Below, one piece after another: positions 1 to 7,518 of a DNA stretch of 11,188 nt (the stretch's first letter is position 1; every line of letters begins with the position of its first letter). A program made the translations under genes and the position numbers. The notes under the pieces were generated by a model, which did no database searches, was not told where the DNA came from, and saw only the letters and a program-made list of their open reading frames with translations. Origin of the DNA: UBA961 sp041191145 (lineage in GTDB: Bacteria > Bacteroidota > Ignavibacteria > Kapaibacteriales > UBA961); NCBI GenBank assembly GCA_041191145.1, contig JBEEPK010000083.1, positions 1 through 11,188 on the forward strand, read 5' to 3'.

Positions 1-419
1 AAGAAGGTGGAACAATTCTCTGTGGCGGCAACATTGTCTCACCGGAAGGTCGCTGTAAGAATGGATGGTTCATAGAGCCAACTGTGATTGAAGGCTTGAG
101 CAATTCCTGCAGAACAAATCAAGAGGAAATCTTTGGTCCTGTGGTAACATTGCAATCATTCTCAAATGAGGAAGAAGCTTTATCACTCGCCAATGGTACG
201 AGATATGGTCTTGCCGCGAACTTGTGGACACAACATTTGGGTAGGGCACATCGCATGGCTAATGCTTTGGAATTCGGAATCGTATGGGTGAATTGTTGGC
301 TTCTCCGTGATTTGCGCACTCCATTCGGAGGGATGAAAGACTCAGGTGTAGGAAGAGAAGGTGGATTTGAAGTACTGAGATTTTTCACCGAGACAAAAAA
401 TGTCTGTGTGAAATTCTAA
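1..419 (+). CDS. Aldehyde dehydrogenase, C-terminal part (2-aminomuconic / 2-hydroxymuconic semialdehyde dehydrogenase-like), 5' truncated by window edge
   Basis: The reading frame is open from base 3, so the gene enters from outside the window; the first ATG inside it (84) is internal. The visible 138 or so residues are the C-terminal end of an NAD(P)-dependent aldehyde dehydrogenase. They include the GWFIEPTV segment, the EEIFGPV motif, and a C-terminal block with VWVNCW, LRDLRTPFGGMKDSGVGREG and FFTETKNVCV. The NCW...RDLRTPFGGMK wording resembles the ALDH8 / 2-hydroxymuconic semialdehyde dehydrogenase branch, which oxidises semialdehydes in tryptophan (kynurenine) or catechol meta-cleavage catabolism. 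The catalytic Cys and Glu lie upstream of the window, so activity cannot be judged. It ends with TAA and converges on the minus-strand operon, overlapping the last gene there by 4 nt. Family membership is secure; the exact substrate is inferred. Confidence 0.9.
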   Translation, partial: EGGTILCGGNIVSPEGRCKNGWFIEPTVIEGLSNSCRTNQEEIFGPVVTLQSFSNEEEALSLANGTRYGLAANLWTQHLGRAHRMANALEFGIVWVNCWLLRDLRTPFGGMKDSGVGREGGFEVLRFFTETKNVCVKF

Positions 420-1003
420 TCAGAAGATCTGACGCCGAATAGAAGATAGGCCGAAAAACCGAATGTCAGAACATACATCACAGGCTTGATGATGCCATCA
501 AACAGGGTTGATTCCTTTCCAGGAATATTTGCCATGCAAAATGGATAAGATGGAATTTCGAGTGTGGGTATACTAGCTTTTGCAATTGTATCACTTAATT
601 GAAATCCTTTGCATTCCAGGATGCGTGAGGATGATGCTGTTTCTAATCGAATTTCCGCATTGAGCAGACAAGTTCTTTTCACGAAATCTTCATCATCGAT
701 GGATTCATATACAGTGCGAATCTCGCTTGGTGTCACGATGATCTTGTCACTGGCTGTGAATGACCATTTCATATTTTGCAGATTGCTCATGATTCCCGTT
801 CGCAAAAATTCCTTTTCTTCCACTCCTCCAATGATTTCCAATTGAAGTTCTTGCATGGTGAGCTCTTTACCAATGCAAGTAGACATCTCTTTGCAGATAT
901 TCTTAAAGATGGTTGCATTCGATTGTTCGATTGGAAGAGCGCTCATGAGTGAAAAAGAATTGAGCAAAAGCATTGTGATGGATTGCATGATAAAATGCTT
1001 CAT
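416..1003 (-). CDS. Unrecognised exported protein with signal peptide and C-terminal membrane anchor
   Basis: I do not recognise this 195-residue protein. It starts with a hydrophobic segment (about residues 5-22, ending near SALP) that looks like a signal peptide. An approximately 145-residue extracytoplasmic region follows, with five cysteines (37, 43, 112, 131, 156) and no known motif. It ends with one hydrophobic helix (about 171-190, PVMYVLTFGFSAYLLFG) and a short VRSSD tail. A closing helix with a short tail of this kind recalls small hypothetical proteins of Ignavibacteria/Chlorobi-type genomes, but that is from memory. An AGAAGG ribosome binding site (complement 1011-1016) sits 7 nt before the ATG, and only 2 nt separate this gene from the stop of the upstream PH-like gene, so it is probably the last gene of the operon. 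Its stop overlaps the convergent aldehyde dehydrogenase stop. Confidence 0.75.
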   Translation of the reverse strand: MKHFIMQSITMLLLNSFSLMSALPIEQSNATIFKNICKEMSTCIGKELTMQELQLEIIGGVEEKEFLRTGIMSNLQNMKWSFTASDKIIVTPSEIRTVYESIDDEDFVKRTCLLNAEIRLETASSSRILECKGFQLSDTIAKASIPTLEIPSYPFCMANIPGKESTLFDGIIKPVMYVLTFGFSAYLLFGVRSSD

Positions 1004-1005
1004 CT

Positions 1006-1479
1006 TTAGCCCTTCTTTGAATGTACTTTTTGCTTCAATTCTTTGAGGTCCGTAATGAGTGCTTCTTCATTCTCAAAGAGAGAGGGTCTTAATCGTAAAG
1101 GTCTTCTTCTGCCATGTATTCTGATCTTTACCGCACTCAATGTATTCATCTTGAAACGACGATCCTTGACGAGCATGATGCTTTTTATATCATGTAGTTT
1201 GACGATTCTTTCTCTGAATCTATTCTTGAAGATTATAGAATCTTCAGTGATCGCAATCACGCGTCGAGCATGATGATTGATGAACAGTGAAATGGCGGAT
1301 AATGCCACGAAACAAGCTAAAAGCAAGACTATTGGATCGGTGATTGCAATGGTCAAAGTCTTCTCTTCAATTGAACCTTTGAATGTGGCATAGATTAATA
1401 ATGCCGCGCCATACATTGCAAGTGATTTCCAGTAGAAATCTACTTTATAATGATATTCATGAGATTGCTTTGCTTCCAT
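1006..1479 (-). CDS. Small membrane protein: two TM helices followed by a PH-like domain
   Basis: This protein has 157 residues. It has two hydrophobic helices (about 17-34 and 48-67) joined by a short loop. A basic, beta-rich region follows (about 70-150: RRVIAITEDSIIFKNRF, IVKLHDIKSIMLVKDRR, VKIRIHGRRRPLRLRP). The architecture of a TM hairpin with a PH-like fold and a 'turns on / induces' style strand pattern is that of bacterial PH-domain membrane proteins (bPH/YdbT-like), but this assignment rests on pattern, not on a catalytic motif. There is no signal peptide, so the PH-like part is probably cytoplasmic. GGAG (complement 1488-1491) lies 8 nt before the ATG, and the upstream oligopeptidase stop is 16 nt away, so the gene is probably co-transcribed with it. 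The following gene starts 2 nt downstream, which suggests that the two membrane proteins work together. Function unknown. Confidence 0.75.
   Translation of the reverse strand: MEAKQSHEYHYKVDFYWKSLAMYGAALLIYATFKGSIEEKTLTIAITDPIVLLLACFVALSAISLFINHHARRVIAITEDSIIFKNRFRERIVKLHDIKSIMLVKDRRFKMNTLSAVKIRIHGRRRPLRLRPSLFENEEALITDLKELKQKVHSKKG
1011..1016 (-). promoter_or_regulatory. Ribosome binding site of the signal-peptide / TM-anchored hypothetical gene
   Basis: AGAAGG lies 7 nt before the ATG at 1003, inside the last codons of the upstream gene (TAA at 1008-1006). It supports reading the ATG at 1003 as the real start. Confidence 0.55.
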
Positions 1480-1487
1480 TACATTTA

Positions 1488-1491
1488 CTCC
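1488..1491 (-). promoter_or_regulatory. Ribosome binding site of the two-TM PH-like protein gene
   Basis: GGAG lies in the 16-nt gap after the oligopeptidase B stop, 8 nt before the ATG at 1479. It supports this start and translation as part of the same transcript. Confidence 0.6.
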
Positions 1492-1495
1492 GATA

Positions 1496-3514
1496 TTAAG
1501 ACAGTTCGGAATATTTCAGGATGAAGGCATATTCCAAAGCCAATTCTTTGAGATAATCGAATCGACCCGATGCACCGAAATGTCCTGCCGTGAACTTAGT
1601 ATAGAGCAAAATAGTGGAATTTCCTGTGTTGTGATCACGCAATCTTGCAATCCATTTAGATGGCTCCCAATAAGAGACTCGCTGATCATGATATCCGCCA
1701 ATCGCCAGAATATTGGGATAATCCTGATGGGCTATATTATCATACGGAGAATAGGAAAGCATATACTCAAAATCTTCACGTACATTCGGATTGCCCCATT
1801 CTTCATATTCAGCCACGGTAAGTGGAAGAGAAGCATCAAGCATGGTATTCATGAGATCGACAAATGGAACGCTGGCAATGATTGTGTGAAAGAGATCTGG
1901 TCGCATATTTGCGATTGCACCCATCAATAATCCTCCTGCACTTCCACCTTGAACGGCCAGCTTTTCTTTGGAAGTGAATCCTTTTTCAATCAGATATTCG
2001 GCACAGGAAATAAAATCGGTGAATGTGTTTTTCTTCTTCTGCAATTTTCCGTCCAAATACCATTGCTCTCCCATATCCGAGCCACCTCGAATATGCGCTC
2101 TAGCGCAAACAAAACCGCGGTTCAGCAAACTGATGAGCGATGATGAAAATGTGGTCGGCATCGGAAATCCATAAGAACCATAGCCAACCATAAAGGCAGG
2201 CGCTTTGCCATCAAGCATTATGTCTTTTTTACGAAGAATGGAAAGCGGAACTAGGACGCCATCTTCGGCTTTTGCAAAATGTCTTTCAACGATATAATCA
2301 GCAGGATTGAAACCACCGGGAATTTCATCTCTTTTGATGATGGTCAATTCTTTGGTGATGAAATCATAATCATAGACTGTTGGAGGACATATCGGCGAGT
2401 TATAATGAAAACGGAATATGGTGGAATCATTCATGGGATTCTTCCCCGGAGTGATGTCATAGACGGGATCCGGGAATGACATCAGATGAGAATCGCCATT
2501 GAGACCATAAACCTGAACTTGCTCGAGTCCATTATGTCTGCCACCGATGATGAGATGACCATCATAGGTCACAATCCACTCAAGCTTTGTATCGACACGA
2601 TGTGAAATGATTTCTGTCCAATCTTTGGGTTTTGACATCTCAGCTGTAAAGAGCGAAAAATTCACACCATTTCGATTGGAGAGAATATACAGTGTGTCTG
2701 CATGTGAATTGATATGATATTCATGTCCATGTTCTCTTCCTGCAATGCTCATGCATTGTGCATTTACATCATGTGCCGACAATATCCACGCTTCCGATGT
2801 TGTTTTACTACCCGATTCAATAAATAAATATGTTCCATCACGGGATTTGTCAATACCTAGAAAGAATGCTTCGTCAGGCTCATGAAGGATGATTGCATCG
2901 TGCGATTGTGATGTTCCAAGAATATGCCTAGCAATCTTAAATGGTCTGCGTGTTTCATCAAGAAGCATATAAAGAAAAGCGTTTGAATCCGCATGCCATT
3001 CAATGGAAGTATCCGCCTCTTGCAATGTATCTTCCAAGAGATTTCCATTCTGAAGATCTTTCACATGCACAGTGAAATGCTCGGAGCCATTGAGATCAAC
3101 GGTATAAGCAAGAAAACGATGATTCGGACTTATGCGAAGTGTACCCAATACAAAATAAGGATGACCTTCCGCGAGCACATTGGCATCAAGTATGATTTCT
3201 TCGATATCGGAATCCTTCTCCTTTCTGCAATAGATGCGATATTGTTTCCCTTCTTCTGTTCTGCTATAATAGGCATATTTATCCACCATTTCAGGTGCGG
3301 TCATGTCGGCTTCTTTGATTCTACCACGCATTTCTGCATAGAGCTCTTCCTGTAATGCATCGGTATCGGACAGAATGCCTTTCATATAGGTGTTTTCATC
3401 ATTGAGAAATGACAAAACTTCATCGGTGTCTTTTTCGCGCATCCAGTGATATGGATCCTGAAGTGCATAACCGTGCACAATATTTACATGATCTGACTTT
3501 CTTGGGGTGGTCAT
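1496..3514 (-). CDS. ptrB: Oligopeptidase B (prolyl oligopeptidase family, S9A)
   Basis: This is a cytosolic serine peptidase that cuts short peptides after Arg/Lys. Its 672 residues are close to the usual length (about 680-700). The N-terminus (HGYALQDPYHWMREKD) aligns with the family start and carries no signal peptide. Residues to about 410 form the beta-propeller domain and the rest is an alpha/beta hydrolase. The triad is visible: Ser525 in GGSAGG, Asp610 in GYHDQRV and His645 in AGHFG. These sit at a constant offset of 7 from the E. coli enzyme as I recall it. Glu569 and Glu571 (LTVAEYEEWGNP) fall at the acidic pair that sets basic-residue specificity, which favours oligopeptidase B over prolyl oligopeptidase. 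The gene starts 12 nt after the M61 stop. No Shine-Dalgarno is evident (ACTCAGATACTC before the ATG), so translation may be coupled. Confidence 0.95.
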   Translation of the reverse strand: MTTPRKSDHVNIVHGYALQDPYHWMREKDTDEVLSFLNDENTYMKGILSDTDALQEELYAEMRGRIKEADMTAPEMVDKYAYYSRTEEGKQYRIYCRKEKDSDIEEIILDANVLAEGHPYFVLGTLRISPNHRFLAYTVDLNGSEHFTVHVKDLQNGNLLEDTLQEADTSIEWHADSNAFLYMLLDETRRPFKIARHILGTSQSHDAIILHEPDEAFFLGIDKSRDGTYLFIESGSKTTSEAWILSAHDVNAQCMSIAGREHGHEYHINSHADTLYILSNRNGVNFSLFTAEMSKPKDWTEIISHRVDTKLEWIVTYDGHLIIGGRHNGLEQVQVYGLNGDSHLMSFPDPVYDITPGKNPMNDSTIFRFHYNSPICPPTVYDYDFITKELTIIKRDEIPGGFNPADYIVERHFAKAEDGVLVPLSILRKKDIMLDGKAPAFMVGYGSYGFPMPTTFSSSLISLLNRGFVCARAHIRGGSDMGEQWYLDGKLQKKKNTFTDFISCAEYLIEKGFTSKEKLAVQGGSAGGLLMGAIANMRPDLFHTIIASVPFVDLMNTMLDASLPLTVAEYEEWGNPNVREDFEYMLSYSPYDNIAHQDYPNILAIGGYHDQRVSYWEPSKWIARLRDHNTGNSTILLYTKFTAGHFGASGRFDYLKELALEYAFILKYSELS

Positions 3515-3526
3515 GAGTATCTGAGT

Positions 3527-5377
3527 TTAATGTGTCAATAAATGTTTGAATAAGGCTTTTTGTGCATCATTTGCTTCCGGATTTTCAAGTATCACGGATT
3601 TCTCTTGTTTCTTTGTTGATTTCGGAGAACCCTTTAGCGTAATGATATCATCTTCACGCTTGACAGAGATGGAAACTTCATCTTCAGTCTCGGGATCATT
3701 GATCATTGAAATAATCGATTCATTTACTTCTTCATCAGTTGGGTTTATAGTGATGCCATTTACAGAGATGATGATATCACCTTGTTTTGCTCCGAGTGCA
3801 TTGTCTTCTTTTCTCACACTCAATGTTAAAGTGGAATCAGTCATTCGTGCTCTAACTCCGGAAAATCCAAATCCTTGAATGGAATCTTCTTGCACATATT
3901 TCCAACCAATTTTGGCGAACATGTCTGGATAAGGAATTTCTGTAGCTGAATCGAAATATGTATTTAAGAATGGTCTTATGTCTTTACCAGCAACAGCTTC
4001 AATTTCATTGAAGAGAACGGTGTCTTCGAATGGTCTGTCCGGACCGAATTTCTTGGTCAATTCTCTGATCAGCGAAAGTAGCGTGACTTTTCCACCTGAT
4101 TGTTCACGCAATGTGATATCGAGAAACATGCCGAGCAATGCTCCTTTTTCATAAACCACGCCATACATCTTTTGATATTCAGGCAAGAGTACATTCTTGC
4201 TGAGTTCAGTCATTGCAACTGGCTTTGGCATCATGAACATTGATCCAAATATCTTTTGTCTAATTGTTCTGCGAAACTCTTTCTCATTCAAATCACCTGA
4301 TTGAGCGCGTGAGAGGACGGAGAAATATTCCGTTACACCTTCATAGAGCCACAAATGTCTTGACATCTTTGGTTCACGAAAATCAAAGCTGGCAATTTCT
4401 TTGCTGTGAAGATTGAGTGGAACAAGAATATGTAAAAACTCATGTACTGCAGTTTGTGCAATCCATGATTTCAACATGCCTTGATCGCTTGTCTCGGGCA
4501 GGAAATACATCGAACTATAATTGTGTTCGAGAGCGCCGTATGCTTCCTTTCTGCGAAGATCCTTGCGGTTTTCTCCAACGAAATAGAACAGAAATGTATA
4601 GCGATCAACCGGCATAGTTCCGAGAAAAGATTCCACTGTCTTCGTTACAGGTTTAATGACTTTTGTCACCATTTCAGCGGTTACTTTTCCGCCTGTGGAA
4701 TAGACAGCTATATTGATCTTTGTTGCGCCCTGCATATAGCTAACTGTATCGGGTTTGGCATACATAACAGGATTATCTACAAGCATATCATAATTCTTAG
4801 CAAGCATCATATCGAGCGTATCATTGACACTCACTTTCTGTAATGAAGTTGCACCGTAAAAGCCTGCAGGCTTGATGATCTCAAGTACATAGGGAATATT
4901 CTGCATGCCGGAGAAATATCCAATGAAACCATGAGGTCCAAGCATGATATTTGTATCAGCTTGGATATTTGTTCCACCCGGATTGAAAACATCTAATGTA
5001 TGTGTAGTATCATCATAGGTATCATTTACATCATACTCGATCTTTTTCAACCGTTTGGCTCCAATGATGAGAAATTCATTGTCATTTAAACGCCTAACGG
5101 GAATATATCCGCCATTTGCATCACTAGCTTTGAAGTTCTTGATAAAATAACCGAAATCCATTCGTGCATATGTACCTGGTATGGAAGCAGGCATGACATA
5201 TAATACTTCATCACTGGAAAATGTAGGTGTATTGATTGTCACATGAACGCGATCTTCACGGATATTCTTCACATTGATTACAGCGGAAATATCTTGGGCA
5301 TTCATAGAAAAATATGACATCAAAAAGCATATTCCGCATATGAAGATGCGATTGATGTGAGATTGTAGGTATATCAT
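3527..5377 (-). CDS. M61 family metallopeptidase with PDZ domain (glycyl aminopeptidase-like), exported
   Basis: This is a 616-residue exported zinc aminopeptidase of the gluzincin type. A signal peptide covers about residues 1-27 (hydrophobic IFICGICFLMSYF, then SMNA before QD). The M61 N-terminal beta domain (about 30-200) contains PASIPGTYARMDFG, where the family has the PA..PGTY.. motif. The catalytic domain shows HEFLH at 312-316 (zinc ligands His312 and His316, catalytic Glu313) and Glu346 in LWLYEGVTEY as third ligand. GALEH (281-285) is the family substrate-binding motif. A PDZ domain follows at about 500-580 (GFGFSGVRA, ALGAKQGDIIISVNG). M61 enzymes prefer peptides with N-terminal Gly, Ala or acidic residues; specificity here is inferred. 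GGAG (complement 5386-5389) lies 8 nt before the ATG, spanning the end of the RNase R gene, whose stop is only 5 nt upstream. The C-terminal tail (585-616) is lysine-rich and low in complexity. Confidence 0.93.
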   Translation of the reverse strand: MIYLQSHINRIFICGICFLMSYFSMNAQDISAVINVKNIREDRVHVTINTPTFSSDEVLYVMPASIPGTYARMDFGYFIKNFKASDANGGYIPVRRLNDNEFLIIGAKRLKKIEYDVNDTYDDTTHTLDVFNPGGTNIQADTNIMLGPHGFIGYFSGMQNIPYVLEIIKPAGFYGATSLQKVSVNDTLDMMLAKNYDMLVDNPVMYAKPDTVSYMQGATKINIAVYSTGGKVTAEMVTKVIKPVTKTVESFLGTMPVDRYTFLFYFVGENRKDLRRKEAYGALEHNYSSMYFLPETSDQGMLKSWIAQTAVHEFLHILVPLNLHSKEIASFDFREPKMSRHLWLYEGVTEYFSVLSRAQSGDLNEKEFRRTIRQKIFGSMFMMPKPVAMTELSKNVLLPEYQKMYGVVYEKGALLGMFLDITLREQSGGKVTLLSLIRELTKKFGPDRPFEDTVLFNEIEAVAGKDIRPFLNTYFDSATEIPYPDMFAKIGWKYVQEDSIQGFGFSGVRARMTDSTLTLSVRKEDNALGAKQGDIIISVNGITINPTDEEVNESIISMINDPETEDEVSISVKREDDIITLKGSPKSTKKQEKSVILENPEANDAQKALFKHLLTH

Positions 5378-5382
5378 GAATC

Positions 5383-7518
5383 TTACTCCACTAGAGTCAA
5401 ATCGATTTGTCTTTTATCAATATTCGCATTGCTGATTTTCACGGTGAGTGTTGTACCGATGCGAAACACTTTTTTTGTTTTCTTTCCAACTAAACGGAAT
5501 TGAGCTTCATCGAAATAATAATAATCATCGCTGAGATCACTCATATGCAAAAGACCTTCAATATTCAATTCGTCGAGGAGAATGAAGAGTCCGAAACTCG
5601 TTACTCCTGTTACTCTACCATTGAAGATTCCGCCTCTGTATTTCATTGCCAATTGTGATGAAGCAAGTCTGATGGATGCTCTTTCTGCATCTACTGCTAG
5701 GCGTTCTCTAAGTGAACAATGCGAAGCTGCTTCAACCACATAATCTTGGAGATATCTGAATCGTGCATCAGTTGGCTTACTGCGAGAATATTCTTTCAAT
5801 AAACGATGTACAATGATATCCGGATATCTTCTGATCGGTGATGTGAAATGGGTATAATGCGTGAAGCCCAATCCATAATGTCCGATATTTTCTTCGAGAT
5901 AAATCGCCTTGGCCATAGAGCGAAGCATGAATTGATTGATGATCATGATCTCTGGTAGATGTCCAGCTTTTTCTAAAATGGTATTCAATTGACTCGAACT
6001 TGGCGTACCATTCGGTACTTGTATGCCCAGTTGTCGCACAAATCCCAGCACGCCTTTAAGCTTCATCATATCCGGTTCATCATGTACGCGATAAACGAAG
6101 GGAAGATTACCTTTCTTCAAAACCTCTTTGCTCATCTTTTCCAATGCAATTGCAACTGTTTGATTTGCAAGAAGCATGCACTCTTCAACAAGTGAAGTTG
6201 CATCTGTTCGAGATTTCAATACCGCCTTAATAGGATTTCTATTTTCATCTAGAATGAATTTGGTTTCCTGCGTCACAAAATCAACACCGCCGGACCGATA
6301 ACGCTTCTCCCGCAATAAAGTTGCAAGAGCATGTAAATCAAGAATCAAGTCCTGCATATCACCTGTGCCGGTATCGATGATATCCTGAGCTTCTGCATAA
6401 GTGAATCTTCTCTTGCTATTTATCACAGTCTCTGCAATATCATAGTCTACAACATTTCCTTGAGAATCGCATTCCATGAATACGGAGAAGGCGAGTCTTG
6501 TGACATTCGGTTGCAATGAGCATATCACATTGGAAAGTGATTCGGGAAGCATGGGTACCACGCGATCGACGAGATATGTACTCGTTGCACGCTTCAATGC
6601 TTCTTTGTCCAATGCGGAATCTTCTTCTACATAAGCCGTGACATCGGCGATATGAACGCCAAGTCTCATATTACCATTGGATAATTTCTCGAGTGACAAA
6701 GCATCATCAAAATCTTTTGCATCATCGGGGTCAATAGTGATGATGGTGAGATCGCGTAAATCTCTCCTCTTTTTCAATTCTTTTTCACTGGGAATCACAG
6801 CAACTGCTCTTGCCTCCACTTCCACTGCGTCCGGAAATGAGGTAGGCAATTCGAATTCTTTCATGATTCCCGCGAATTCAACAGATGGATCTCCGGATTT
6901 ACCGAGAATTTCGATGATTTCAGCTTCGGGGGATTTATGTCGATCTTCCCATTTAATGAACTTACCAATGACTTTATCTCCATGCATGGCTTTTCCCATT
7001 TTCCTTTTTGGAATGAGAAAATCAACAGGATATTTATCATCATCGGGTATCAAGAAACAAAAATCATCATCGCAATCGACTGTTCCGCTGATGGGCATTT
7101 CCGATCTCTGTAGAATTTCAGTGATGGTGCCATAGGGCTTCTTGCCTTTTTTCAGTGCGAGTAATTTCACACGAACACGATCGCCATCCAGGGCATTGCG
7201 CATTTCTTGTTCGCGCACATAGACAACAGGAAATTCCTTGGATCCCGTTTCCACGCTTCCGCGATTATATTGAAAACGCAGAATACCCGTGAAGGCACTG
7301 ATTTCTCCGAGCGGTCGGAGTCCGAAGCGTCTTCTTGTCGATTTATATAGTTGTTTCCGCTGATCCATGTCATTGAGTTTGATTCTCAATGCATCATATT
7401 CATTACTGTCTGAGCGGATATTGAGTGCCTTTGCCAAATCATTGAGCTTCATCATCTCGGGGGCGGATGAGACATGTAAGATCATATCAATGAATAAGAG
7501 TCTTTCTAACTTGATCAC
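5383..7518 (-). CDS. rnr: Ribonuclease R (RNase II/R family 3'-5' exoribonuclease)
   Basis: This is a 711-residue cytoplasmic processive exoribonuclease that degrades structured RNA. The domains in order are an N-terminal helix-turn-helix-like segment (about 10-65), two cold-shock/OB domains (about 70-210), the RNB catalytic domain (about 250-575) and a C-terminal S1 domain (about 627-708, GGIFNGRVTGVTSFGLFI). The active-site motif TIDPDDAKDFDDA (261-273) supplies Asp263, Asp269, Asp271 and Asp272 for metal binding. VDRVVPMLPESLSN and HFTSPIRRYPDIIVHRLL are also intact. The start is uncertain. The longest frame begins with GTG at 7518 and overlaps the DUF885 gene by 32 nt. An ATG at codon 12 (7485) begins 1 nt after that gene's stop and still keeps the helix-turn-helix. 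Neither has a clear Shine-Dalgarno, so translational coupling is likely. The M61 gene follows 5 nt downstream. Confidence 0.96.
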   Translation of the reverse strand: MIKLERLLFIDMILHVSSAPEMMKLNDLAKALNIRSDSNEYDALRIKLNDMDQRKQLYKSTRRRFGLRPLGEISAFTGILRFQYNRGSVETGSKEFPVVYVREQEMRNALDGDRVRVKLLALKKGKKPYGTITEILQRSEMPISGTVDCDDDFCFLIPDDDKYPVDFLIPKRKMGKAMHGDKVIGKFIKWEDRHKSPEAEIIEILGKSGDPSVEFAGIMKEFELPTSFPDAVEVEARAVAVIPSEKELKKRRDLRDLTIITIDPDDAKDFDDALSLEKLSNGNMRLGVHIADVTAYVEEDSALDKEALKRATSTYLVDRVVPMLPESLSNVICSLQPNVTRLAFSVFMECDSQGNVVDYDIAETVINSKRRFTYAEAQDIIDTGTGDMQDLILDLHALATLLREKRYRSGGVDFVTQETKFILDENRNPIKAVLKSRTDATSLVEECMLLANQTVAIALEKMSKEVLKKGNLPFVYRVHDEPDMMKLKGVLGFVRQLGIQVPNGTPSSSQLNTILEKAGHLPEIMIINQFMLRSMAKAIYLEENIGHYGLGFTHYTHFTSPIRRYPDIIVHRLLKEYSRSKPTDARFRYLQDYVVEAASHCSLRERLAVDAERASIRLASSQLAMKYRGGIFNGRVTGVTSFGLFILLDELNIEGLLHMSDLSDDYYYFDEAQFRLVGKKTKKVFRIGTTLTVKISNANIDKRQIDLTLVE
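5386..5389 (-). promoter_or_regulatory. Ribosome binding site of the M61 peptidase gene, inside the end of rnr
   Basis: GGAG lies 8 nt before the ATG at 5377 and is made of the last RNase R codons (GTGGAG) just before its TAA stop. This supports the chosen M61 start and suggests that the two genes are translated together. Confidence 0.65.

Noticed and set aside
385..405. Possible hairpin (AGACA / TGTCT around AAAAA) near the end of the aldehyde dehydrogenase
   Set aside because: The stem is only 5 bp, lies inside coding sequence and has no following T-run in the right direction, so it does not qualify as a terminator.
2993..3355. 120-codon plus-strand ORF inside the oligopeptidase B gene
   Set aside because: It is antisense to the conserved propeller domain, its composition is rich in Ile, Phe and Cys, and it has no ribosome binding site or known motif.
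6677..7135. 152-codon plus-strand ORF inside the RNase R gene
   Set aside because: It lies antisense to the conserved RNB and cold-shock region, is Ser-rich as expected from reading the opposite strand, and has no recognisable domain.
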